This document shows, one piece after another, positions 1 to 10,200 of a stretch of DNA of 64,000 nt. Numbering within the stretch: the stretch's first letter is position 1; every line of letters begins with the position of its first letter. A program made the translations under genes and the position numbers. The stretch is from positions 22,240,874 through 22,304,873 of the forward strand of contig OX439127.1 in the NCBI GenBank assembly GCA_949318235.1, given 5' to 3'. This DNA is from Ecdyonurus torrentis. Its lineage: Eukaryota > Arthropoda > Insecta > Ephemeroptera > Heptageniidae. Under the pieces are notes generated by a model, which saw only the letters and a list, made by a program, of their open reading frames with translations, was not told the origin of the DNA and searched no databases.

Positions 1-562
1 ATAAAAAATTGAATATAATCATATTAAAGTCATTTTTCAAAAAAAAAAAAGAAAAAAAAAAAAAAAAAAAGGAAAATTTAATTGTTTTAGAAGGACACTT
101 GTAAATCAAATTTAACGATTGTAAAATTTACAGTTGTTATTAAATTTACATATATTATGTAATTGTATGTTTTTAATACACAAAATTTTAATTTTCACTT
201 ATTTTAGAAAAGTTGAATAATTATGTATGTACCGGTAATATAATTCAAGTTTTTATTATAGAAAAATTAGACCAATAAAATGGTATTGGTTAACCCTCTC
301 GTTCGGCTCACGCTCTCGGTCGTTTGCACTTAAAATGCGATTTTTTTTGCTGTTGACTGTACTTTTGTTATGATTTTATGGTCTGGAATTGTAATGTCAT
401 CTGTTAAGCTCAAGATAGCGGATTATTATCTTATACCTGCGATAGCGTCCATAAAGTTAACACGGTCCAAACTCTTATCGCTGCGCTAAGAAGGGACCAG
501 TGGAGGTCGACAGGTCTACTCTGGGTCTACTTCCGGTATGGTATGGTGGCTGCGTGGTGGCT

Positions 563-636
563 GGGTGGCAGCACGGTCGATGAGGATGTTCAAATGCAAA
601 ATGACGTCATACAACCCAATCGACTGTGCTGCCACC
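563..636. repeat. Imperfect hairpin
   Basis: GGTGGCAGCACGGTCGAT near 564-581 pairs with ATCGACTGTGCTGCCACC at 619-636, 17 of 18 positions. The loop contains a TGACGTCA palindrome at 602-609. A second partial copy of the arm (GGTATGGTGGC) lies just upstream. Confidence 0.6.
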
Positions 637-1156
637 ATACCACATCACTGTGAAACTAGCGTTTTTCTCGATTCACAAACGAGTAAGCTCTCTCTCTTAG
701 ACCCTGCTTAGACCCTCAAGGTGAGCGTCAGATCGGCAACATCACGTTCGATTCGATTGTGTGCGAGTTACTGTCCTATTGTTTCGTTAATGGAGGTTAT
801 CGGTTCAGCGCGCGGTGTGACGCGGGGAAAGCTAAGGGTGCCCTAATTTAACATTACGCTTATGGGGAAATACACATTTTTTGCGATTTTTGAGAAAACT
901 ACTCCTCCGATTTCGGAGAAATTTATCTGTTCTTCCTTTTCCACTAAAAAATCATACCGCACACAATCTCCATTATCGTCAAATCATCCTCAAAAGTGAA
1001 CCCGGTAGGCGAGTACCACCAATTTGAAAATTCAACCATGTGAGTTTACTTGTCGCAACATGTCAAGAGTTGTCCGCCGTTGTCCGTTGTTTCCTCTCCC
1101 CCTCTTGACTGCGAATTAAATTAGGGTAACTGCGCCGGGAAGGCCGCTTACAGTGC

Positions 1157-1174
1157 GCGCGCTGCGCAGCGCGC
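1157..1174. repeat. Perfect 18-bp GC palindrome
   Basis: GCGCGCTGCGCAGCGCGC reads the same on both strands and stands out in AT-rich surroundings. It lies in a locally CpG-richer segment. Function unknown. Confidence 0.7.
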
Positions 1175-2032
1175 AGTCACTTGTTTCATATGGCGGACTG
1201 CTGCCGTTAGCTGCAATTGTTTTGAAGTGTTGTTTTCGTTCTTTTGAGTTAATAAATGTGTTTTAATTAATGTTTAGTGTTTAAATAACTTTTAAAATAC
1301 ATACTGTTATTCTGTGTTCACAATAGATGACTTGCAAAATCTTATTTTTTACAAAAATCAAAACTCAATCCAACAATGTCGTCTGCGAGGGATCGTATGT
1401 TCAAAATTTTTTGGGTAAATTCTCGTTATTATCGCAATTTGTATTCTTTTGAGGCATAATTAGTAGTAAAAATCGTCATTTAACTAACTAGTGTAGACAC
1501 ATGCTAAAAAAGTTAACTGCAGGGAACAGTTAACTGACCGCCAGTGTAGACCACAGATGAGGTTATACATATTATATTTGGTGTAGACAAGGCAAGGAGT
1601 GGGCAAGTGGGAAGTGAGCAGGCACTGGGCTGTCCTATAGTAACTATAAAGGTAGTACAGTCGATTCACCAAAAGCTGTTTTTTGCTTCACACCGTCCTA
1701 TCTAAGCCCATGTTAAAAGGGGCCACTTTAATAATTCATAGCGCAATTAATACGAATTGTCAGGACATGAAAATCATATCAGAACATGCCTAAACAAGTC
1801 AGCTATTGTTTTTAAATCTATGAATATCCTCCTCAGTTGATTAATATTATTAATTATAATTTTCTGAGACGTTGTAATTCGCCGCTGAGATTTGCTGTCG
1901 AAGCGACTTCGGGCATCTCCGCGAAAGTGGTTTTCTCTCTACGCCAATCACAGGCCTACAAAATGTGGTTACACCCTCGTACATAAGAAGAATGCGGTGA
2001 CCTTACTACCTATTTTAGGTACTATAGGCTGT

Positions 2033-2150
2033 CCTAAATGTTGTTCGTAAACCCTGTTCTCTGCACCAAAAATGACGATCGCCTTGGTTATTCAAATGGA
2101 ATGCGCATTTTTTGGTGCAAGAGAACAGGGTTTACGAACAGCATTCTAGG
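2033..2150. repeat. MITE-like hairpin, family A copy 1
   Basis: Two arms of about 36 bp (TTGTTCGTAAACCCTGTTCT near 2041 and its inverse ending near 2143) flank a ~35-bp centre. A second copy, in reverse orientation, is at 14682-14789 inside a CEP97 intron and shares both arms and centre. No transposase is present, so this is a non-autonomous repeat of unassigned superfamily. Confidence 0.7.
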
Positions 2151-2221
2151 CTTTATAAAACCATTTTTTTGGACATGTTCACGGGGTTATAAATAAAAAA
2201 AATGACATATAATAAAATGAT

Positions 2222-2435
2222 ATACAAAATTCGTAAAGTATGCAATTTGCGTGAATATTTCTGTTTATGACGTCAGAAACAGGCAAAAACTTGTATAAAA
2301 TTGTTGTGCGGGTTGCATAAATTAAAATTTTCTGATCACTGCTATGGAGCTACAATTGTGTTTTGAGACCAATTAATGTTATTTACGCAATTCCAATAAA
2401 GTGTTTTGTGATATAAATGCTTATTTTTTAATGTT
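2222..2435 (+). repeat. Dispersed repeat, family B copy 1
   Basis: This ~210-bp segment is matched in reverse complement at 9160-9385. Shared blocks include AGTATGCAATTTGCGTGAA, TTTATGACGTCAGAAACA, GCGGGTTGCATAAA and GTGTTTTGTGATATAAATGC, spaced alike in both copies. No terminal inverted repeat or coding capacity was found. Confidence 0.7.
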
Positions 2436-4532
2436 GTCTATGCCTTTAAGAGTGGCAGTACATTCATTTTATCAGGTAATATGATGGAATAGATGTTAAT
2501 AATGCTTTTAGTGTAAGAAAAAGTTATTATTTATCAAAAACATTTAATTTATGAGAAAATTACGATGAACAAGATAGTTCTGTTTCGACCGCTTTTGCCT
2601 TCTCGGTCAAGTAGTGTTTTGCGCGCGATAGTTTCCAAGATGTAATGCAAAGTGAAATAGTGTATTTTACACTTTAACTCATTTAAAATTATTGACAGCT
2701 TATGCCTCCAACACCACGACCTAAGACCCTAAATTATTATTATTAAAAAAAAAAAAATAATAATTATAAAAGAAAAAAAAGAAAATAGATAAAAGAAAAA
2801 AGAAAAAGAGCAATTATAGTATTTAAAAAAATTGTTTCACAATTTGAAATAATATTATTTATTATTCTGTTCAAAATGTGGGGAACAATTTTAAAATATA
2901 TATTTTAAAACTTCAATTGAATTTCACCTCTGGAATGATTTGAGTAGAATTCTTCCTGCAAATACCCATTTTTTAAAAAACATTTTAATATAATATGCGT
3001 TATTATTATACCGACAGTAAACAGAGCAACAAGAACGCACCCCATGATATTCTTATTAAAATAATAGTAATAACAAATAATATATTTATTATTTCAGCAC
3101 TTCTAGCTGTTGTATTACATTTCATTATTATTTTTATTTTCAATCGCATATATCAGCAGCAAGTGCAGTGTTGCTATCGTAGCATTTTTTACATGCGGAT
3201 GTAATTTAATTATTATTTCCACCTTCCACAATTTACTTTATTTTTTTATTATTTTTTTTTTCATACTTATTTTTCTGTTTGCCCTCAACTTTCCCTCTAG
3301 CAATAACAATAAAGAGTTTTCTCCTTTGCAATACGTATTATATGTCCTGCTGAGAAGCTTGGGTCAATTTTTCCTTCAAGCTTTGCAGAGTGAGAGATTT
3401 ACTTAACCCTCGTGAGAGGTTCCGTAACGAAAAATACATAATTATTATATAATTCAAGGAGGGGGTAATAATAATGATAGGTACATTTTATCTCTTTCTT
3501 TTTTTCTTTAATTTTATTATTATTTCTTTATTTAATATAACCATGGGTCTTATATAGTTTGTGGCTTTCGAGGCAGCGTACAATATTTTAGTAACAATAA
3601 TATTCTGGCAATTTTTGCCTTTATTGTCAGTCCTTATTACAAGACTCGGGGACTATAGTCTTAATTTTTAATAATTTTTTCAAAAAAAGTATCAAAGCAG
3701 AATATTCAAGTCCAAAGTTTGAAAATAATAATAAAAGCTAGGTAACATTATTAATTACTGTATGTGACATGCATACTATTGCAACACATAAAATAGAAGC
3801 AAAGAATAACTAAAAAAATAAATAATAATAAATAAATAAATAATAATAATTTACTATAATTTTGTTTTGATCTCGACTCACTGTGAAATTTTTATACATT
3901 TTGTATCACTAACAAAGAAAAGAAAAATTTAAAACAAATTAAATTCTCTTCCGTTTGCTCCGTTACTGGTGCGGATAAGGATTTTTTTTTTTTATTTTCA
4001 CTGTAAATATTTATTTTTGTTTGTAAAATATTAAATTGACTCTGCAGTTTAACGAAGGGGACCATAAACTTGGTCAATCGGTGTGTTTTTAGCACCAAAG
4101 GCTCTGATTTTTGTTTCCTCAGGTATTGAACGAGAGCGCGAAAGTAACCGAACGAGAGGACGAATCCTTGAACGAGATTATACAGTTTTTGAATTTTTCA
4201 CTTTAGACCGCCATTACGCTACACAAAAACAAACGAAAACCGAAATTTAGTGTTAGTTTGATGATAGAGGATAGAGCAACTCGCTAGGATTCCAATGGGT
4301 GTCTTTTGAAGTGGTGTAGACCGATTCTTTTGAAAAATATGAGAGTTTGAAAGGTGAAAAATTAGAAAGATGAACGAGATGGTGAACCAATACCATAATA
4401 TTATTAATACTAAATCAATATCAACTCAAAATAGTTTATTTTTTATTTTTCATAGATATGGTAAAAGTTTCACGATTTTCTGCTAAATTATTTTACTTTA
4501 AGACAAAAACACAAAAGAGTAATATATCATAT

Positions 4533-4534
<2 letters not shown>

Positions 4535-4605
<71 letters not shown>
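4535..4605. repeat. (TA)n microsatellite
   Basis: About 70 bp of uninterrupted TA. The translated I-Y-I-Y frames across it are not genes. Confidence 0.95.
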
Positions 4606-4614
<9 letters not shown>

Positions 4615-4897
4615 AATATAGCATTTTACATACTTTTGGAAAACAATTCTATATTCTATGCATAAAATTTGTTTATACAAGTATATTATGTATATATTTA
4701 TATTATCATATAAAATATTTATTTGTATTATTTTTCCATTTACAATTATTATTGTACATCCATATTATATGTATATAATTTAAAATAAAACTAAAATTTA
4801 CAATTTTTTATTTAATTTACATATAATATACATAATTATATTATGTATGCGTACATACAATACCAATACATATATATACATAATAACATAAAAAAAG

Positions 4898-4899
<2 letters not shown>

Positions 4900-4956
<57 letters not shown>
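4900..4956. repeat. (TA)n microsatellite
   Basis: About 57 bp of TA repeat, followed by AACTATA-type variants up to about 5030. Confidence 0.95.
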
Positions 4957-4957
<1 letters not shown>

Positions 4958-5672
4958 CTATATAATAAAATAACTATAACTATATCTATAACTATAATAT
5001 CTATAACTATAATATATCTATATTACATACTTAAATATACATTATTACATACAAACATTATTTAATATGTAATTTAAATAAAAAATTGTAAATTTTAGTT
5101 TATTTTATGTATGTATACATATGTATACAAAAAATTATGTATGTATTATGCTATTATATATATTTAAAAAAAAATTACATTAAAAAAAATATTTTCTTTC
5201 TTTTTTTTATGTTGTTGCGAAAAAGCAATTGTTATTTTAGCTAAATTACAATTGCACATTATATGTATATATATATATGTACATTTTCAATAGGGGATAC
5301 TAAAACATAGAAATCTTATACATACCAGTATTTCGCACCCACGGAGGATTTTTTGACTGTGCCCCAAACTGCGACATCTTAAGATTGGTCGAATCTCGTT
5401 GCACTTTGAAATTGTTTGGTACTATGCAAAAGCAATAGTATTTTAATCAAGTTGTAAATACAGTGATATTAAGGCATTTATGGCAGATATCAACAAATAT
5501 TAAACAACGAGGCGACAGGCGACGAATGCAATGCAATGCCAATGTCTACTTTACAATATGGCGACACAGCGCAACATTGAAGTTTGTTCGATCAGGGTTC
5601 GATCATGATTCGTTAATTCGAGAAAAATGGAAGCAGCAAAGAGGGAATTTAATTTAGGGTGGAACACAGTAT

Positions 5673-6360
5673 AGGGTCTATATAATTATTATGCATTCAT
5701 GTTTAAGTCAACGCCATTTTGGATTACTCAATTAGGCGGCATAGGAAAATAACTTTTTGCCAGTTTAAAAATACCATGCAATATTTTTGAGAGCCGCATT
5801 GATGGTGTAAATATGTTGAATTAGTATTTCAAGAAAATGAAATAATTAATAATAACAACAAAATATGTAACCGATTTCCCAAAGAAAATTGCTTAAAACA
5901 AAGTTTGTCCTATGCTGAGCAATACTTAATATTTTATTTACTACTCCATTATGGCCTCCAAGCGCATTAAATATGACGTCATGCGCATGTGGGGTGGATA
6001 AGGAGATAGAATATGATAGAATAGAAGGACGGCTCGGGACGGAACAGGGTGTATGTGGATGACGTCATATTTATTGCGCTTGGAGGCCATACTGGAGTAG
6101 TGAATAACATTGCTCAGCATAGGACAAACCTGGGACAAACTTCACTTAAGCCAATTTTCTTTGGGGAAATCGCTTCATTTTTTGTTATTACTATTTTCTC
6201 GCATACTTGAGATACTAATTCAACACATTTACAGCATCAATTTACTCTCAAAAATATTGCATAGTGGTTTTAAACTGACAAAATGATTTATTTTCCTATG
6301 CTACTCATGTTATTGAGTTATCCAACATGGCGTCGACTTTAACATGAATGCATAGACCCT
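5673..6360. mobile_element. 688-bp fold-back element, family D full copy
   Basis: Two arms of about 300 bp are inverted copies of each other. The left starts AGGGTCTAT (with a short insertion before GCATTCATG) and the right ends CATGAATGCATAGACCCT. A loop of roughly 70 bp separates them. Matching internal blocks include GCAATATTTTTGAGAG, TTTGTCCTATGCTGAGCAAT and ATATGACGTCAT. No protein is encoded. Single arms of the same family occur at 55436-55733 and 60268-60562. No convincing target-site duplication was seen. Confidence 0.8.
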
Positions 6361-6681
6361 TGGACGCTGGACTGCATGATCGTGGGGTTGTCGTTGCTCT
6401 GTTAACGAGCTCGAACGAGCTCTACTCCTCTACTCCAACTCCCTACGACTTCAATCTTCAATGTAGACAAAAGGCACATCAAGGCATGAGGAGTTCTCTA
6501 CTAAATACAAGGACACGCTCAGACAATTTGGGCCTCCGCAAAATTCAAAATGAGCGTCTAACCCAATCAGCGCCCGAGTTGAAGGACACGTGATATAAAT
6601 TGCCTAATCACAACTGGGCCTAAATTAACATGGAACCAATTTTTGTCCCTATTTTGGTGTACTCTGTCTTGCTAGTAAAAT

Positions 6682-6916
6682 TAGAGACCCTTAACAGAGA
6701 AGAGACAACCTCATGTTTTAGGCAGACCTGCAATACATCAGGTTAGCAAACATTACAGGAAGGCCTGTGGCGTCGGAACCAATCAGATTTGAGAGATTGT
6801 TAGGGTAGCCAATCAGAACGCTAGAAAGTTTGGGTACTTTTAGCGGGCCTTTCAAAACAATGTATTGCAGGTTTGCCTAAAACATGAGGTTGTCGCTTCT
6901 CTGTTAAGGGTCTCTA
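6682..6916. mobile_element. hAT-type MITE with 8-bp target duplication
   Basis: Terminal inverted repeats of about 57 bp begin TAGAGACCCTTAACAGAGAA and end with the inverse. The element is flanked by AGTAAAAT at 6674-6681 and again at 6917-6924. An 8-bp duplication is the hallmark of hAT elements. It has no coding capacity, so it must have been moved by a transposase supplied from elsewhere. Confidence 0.75.
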
Positions 6917-7288
6917 AGTAAAATGAGACATCAGTGACATCTAGCTAATTTTGCGTCTGAAATCAATATACCATCAGGTGGCCAAATCTAGTACTACTTC
7001 AATGTTCCATCCAGGCGCATCCAGCCAGGTTCCATTCCAGTGCTGTTCCAGTGAGTTGAGCAGAAGTTGAGTTTCAACTTTCAGCTGGAATGAGTTTCAG
7101 AATAACTACTATTTTGATCCGAGGTTGAGTGAGGTTATTAACTTTTATTAAGGAGAATAAGATGGGCGTTTCTCATGTTGTGTGTTCTTCATATTTCACT
7201 AGTATTTTACAGATTTGAAATACAAAACTTGTCTATACATAAAACTAACTCCTTCATGTAAGTGACAGATCGCTTATAACAACTCCTG

Positions 7289-10200
7289 ATGGCGGAAGGT
7301 GAGATAATCTTTTGAAAACAATAGTGTTTATTTGAGGTTCATCATACATTGCACTGCACGCCACCCAAACATATGTATGGAATATGAATATGTACCGTAA
7401 GATCGAGCTTTAAACTCAAGCTAATTATTGTGGTGTACATTCATACATATGTATGTATGTACCGCAAGGAAATGAAAAACCTGCACAACTATATAGATTG
7501 AAAAGCATCACTAAAATTGCAGGTTATTCATTTCATTTCGGTATGTACATACATACTGAACGAGTAGGTTACCCATACTCCATACCGTATTTTTGACCGA
7601 ATTGTACACACCAAACCTGCCAAATTGTTTCCCAGTTTTATGGTATGTTATGTACAATGTACGTATGATATGTTTATTGTATGATTTATATATGTACATA
7701 CTCATATAGGTAATGAATATTGGAGCATACAACACAAATTTAATGTATGTAGGTATGTACATTATGTATGTACTGCAAGGAAATGAAAAACCTGCACAAC
7801 TATAGACTGAAAAGCATCACTAAAATTGCAGGTTATTCATTTCATTTCGGTACATACATAGATTTATTCTTTGTCATCCTCATAAAGAAAATATTTCCAA
7901 AATGATACAATATACATACATGTATGTACTGTACATACACTAATAACTGCATGCACACACACAACCTGGCAAATATGCATACTCACTTTGTATGTCATGT
8001 GTATATGTATAAAATATATATTACGACCTTATGTATATATGTATGCATGTATCATGTTAGCTTTCATGGCCGATTTTGGTTTGACCGTTTGAACATAACT
8101 CGCATACCAGTATGCAATTTTACGTGCACTATCGCATGTAAAATATCCTTTAATACACTTATATATGTCAAGACTGTATAGCAAATATACAAGATTGCCA
8201 TATTCATATCAATGCTTACCCGTCGACATGAACGAACTACTCTTTACAAATCCCAAGATTACCCATACACTTCTCCTGTTAAACGGGTAGAAGCGCAAAA
8301 TGAGTGAAATTTTTAAAAAGTAGTTTGTATTCACTTTAAACATTGATATGACATGATAACTAACATTTTTAGATAACTTGTTGTATGTAGTTTAGGTTTT
8401 GATGGAGTTACAATTAGGAAGTAGTATGAAAAGAGTTTGAAGTTCTTCTGCCAGGGGTTTCACGTATATCAACAATGACGTTACTATACAGTATATAGCC
8501 ATAAAACTAGTCATAAAAAAAAATACAGGGTGTTTATTTAAATTTTTACTTTTTCAGAAGTGTTTTTTAATATGAAGTTTATTGACAAATTAGACTTCTT
8601 ATACTGTACATGAAATTAAAGCTTAAGTTTTGACATTTTCTTTTCTGTTTTTAAAAATGTGCTTTGTTGATTTTTCTTTTGACTAGATGCAAAACAATAC
8701 AAAGTACGCTTATTACGAAAAACAGACGTTGGCAAACAGCGTTTTCCTGGGGGGGGGGGGGGGGGGGGGAAGGGGAACATAAAAAAAAACTCTTACTAAT
8801 TTTTTTATCTTAGTTAAAACTGATGATAAGCAAATTACATTAAAGGCGTAGAACACCTTGAACAAAAAACTTGCCTAATATCCTAACATACCCAAATATC
8901 AACATTATTTTGGCCGGAGTCATTGATTTCTAATTTATTTTCCATTTACAAAATCTCAGTTGCGGGTTTACTACGTCACAGCTCGCCTGGTCCACGCGCG
9001 CGGAAACAGGCGAGCTGTGACGTAGTAAACCCGCAACTGAGATTTTGTAAATGGAAAATAAATTAGAAATCAATGACTCCGGCCAAAATAATGCTGATAT
9101 TTGGGTATGTTAGGATATTAGGCAAGTTTTTTGTTCAAGGTGTTCTACGTCTTTAAAGGAATAGACCGGAGAGAAACATAAGCATTTATATCACAAAACA
9201 CTTGACGAGATTTACAAAAATAACGTTAGCTTGTCTCAAAACCCAAGAGTAGCCCCTTAGCAGAGATTAGAAAGTTCGATTTATGCAACCCGCATAACAT
9301 TTTCATACTAATTTTTGCATGTTTCTGACGTCATAAACATGAATTTTCACGCAAATTGCATACTTTTCAGTTTTTTCATGCTCTCTCGTGGGGCTACATT
9401 AACATTCTGGTAAAAATTGTCATCAGTTTTGAAGAGCCCATTTTGTGTTTATTCATTAAAAAACACATGTTGTTTTATGCGGTCTATGGCTTCAAGGTTC
9501 CTCCACGTGGGAACCATTTGTAGCCCGGCAGTTGTCAAGTCGAAACTGCAGTTAGAGCCATGCATTGCGGAGCATCTAAACCGTGATGGACTCAATAGCG
9601 TCAGTAATCCTGGCATCGCTTTAACTCTGGGATATCTTGCACTGGAGTCTTGAACACCTTGTCTTTCACGTCCCACAAGAAAATAATCAAGTGGGGTGAG
9701 ATCTGGTGATATCTGTGCCCAAGCTGTGGGTCCATATCGTCCAATCCAGCCTTTGTTTACATCGAAATGTGGCGCAATCAAGAGTTTTTTACTTCAATAA
9801 TGAACTGTTCCGCCACTTACTGATTAAAATGAAAACCACTTGACATAACTCTTTTTTGCGAACATTTTTAAAAATGTATAAATTTGTGCTTTAATTTAAT
9901 ATATAACAAGTTGGAATTGTAAAAAAAATTCATAGTGAAATCAGCCTCTAAAATAGAAAAAATTTAAATAAACACCCTGTATTATATATAAATAAAAATA
10001 ATAATACAGCAACATAAAAAAAAAATATATATATATATAGGCAGGTTTATCAATCATATTGCTGGTTCATGTTTGTGACATTCCCTCTAGCTTTAGCTTG
10101 GTTTGCTTCTTGTTTAGCTGAGACTAATCGGACTAGCGGTTAAAGTCTGTTGACATTTCTAAACTTATGTAGTTTACTTAAAACATTACATTTTCACTGT

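Larger units (their letters stand above)
280..4396. repeat. Possible 4.1-kb inverted-repeat element
   Basis: The left end reads ATGGTATTGGTTAACCCTCT (280-299), continuing CGTTC. The reverse complement of 4372-4396 matches it at about 23 of 25 bases. A second inverted match, CCTCTCGTTCGG, pairs 295-306 with about 4146-4157, inside the right end. This would fit a non-coding DNA transposon with subterminal CTCTCGTTC motifs. No clear target-site duplication and no transposase are visible, so the two ends could be unrelated copies. Confidence 0.3.
1..5672. other. Intergenic, repeat-rich, no gene recognised
   Basis: I see no coding exon with family resemblance here. The stretch holds A-rich and T-rich tracts, two long (TA)n runs, several short inverted repeats and two dispersed repeats listed separately. 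The part from about 700 to 1250 is richer in CpG than its surroundings and includes an 18-bp palindrome. A short ATG-led frame at 1376 runs 13 codons to a GT but has no partner exon that I can find, so it is not called. Confidence 0.6.
8524..9981 (-). mobile_element. Decayed mariner-like transposon with nested repeats
   Basis: The ends are inverted copies: TACAGGGTGTTTATTTAAAT at 8524 and its inverse ending CACCCTGTA at 9981. The outer TA is consistent with the mariner target site. Between them lie a transposase remnant on the minus strand (9449-9781), a TTAA-flanked fold-back MITE (8840-9156) and a family B repeat (9160-9385). A 21-base G run sits at 8749-8769. The element is inactive. Confidence 0.75.

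Noticed and set aside
1376..1413. ATG-led 13-codon frame before a GT (MSSARDRMFKIFW)
   Set aside because: Phase does not fit the CEP97 exon at 10384, and no other partner exon was found.
2578..2612. Minus-strand GACCG hairpin CGGTC followed by GAAAC, resembling hammerhead stem II plus GAAA
   Set aside because: The required CTGATGA before the stem is absent (reads ACTACTT). It is only a short hairpin.
5585..5612. GGGTTCGATCATG resembling a tRNA B box
   Set aside because: No A box at the right distance and no cloverleaf. No tRNA gene is visible anywhere in the window.
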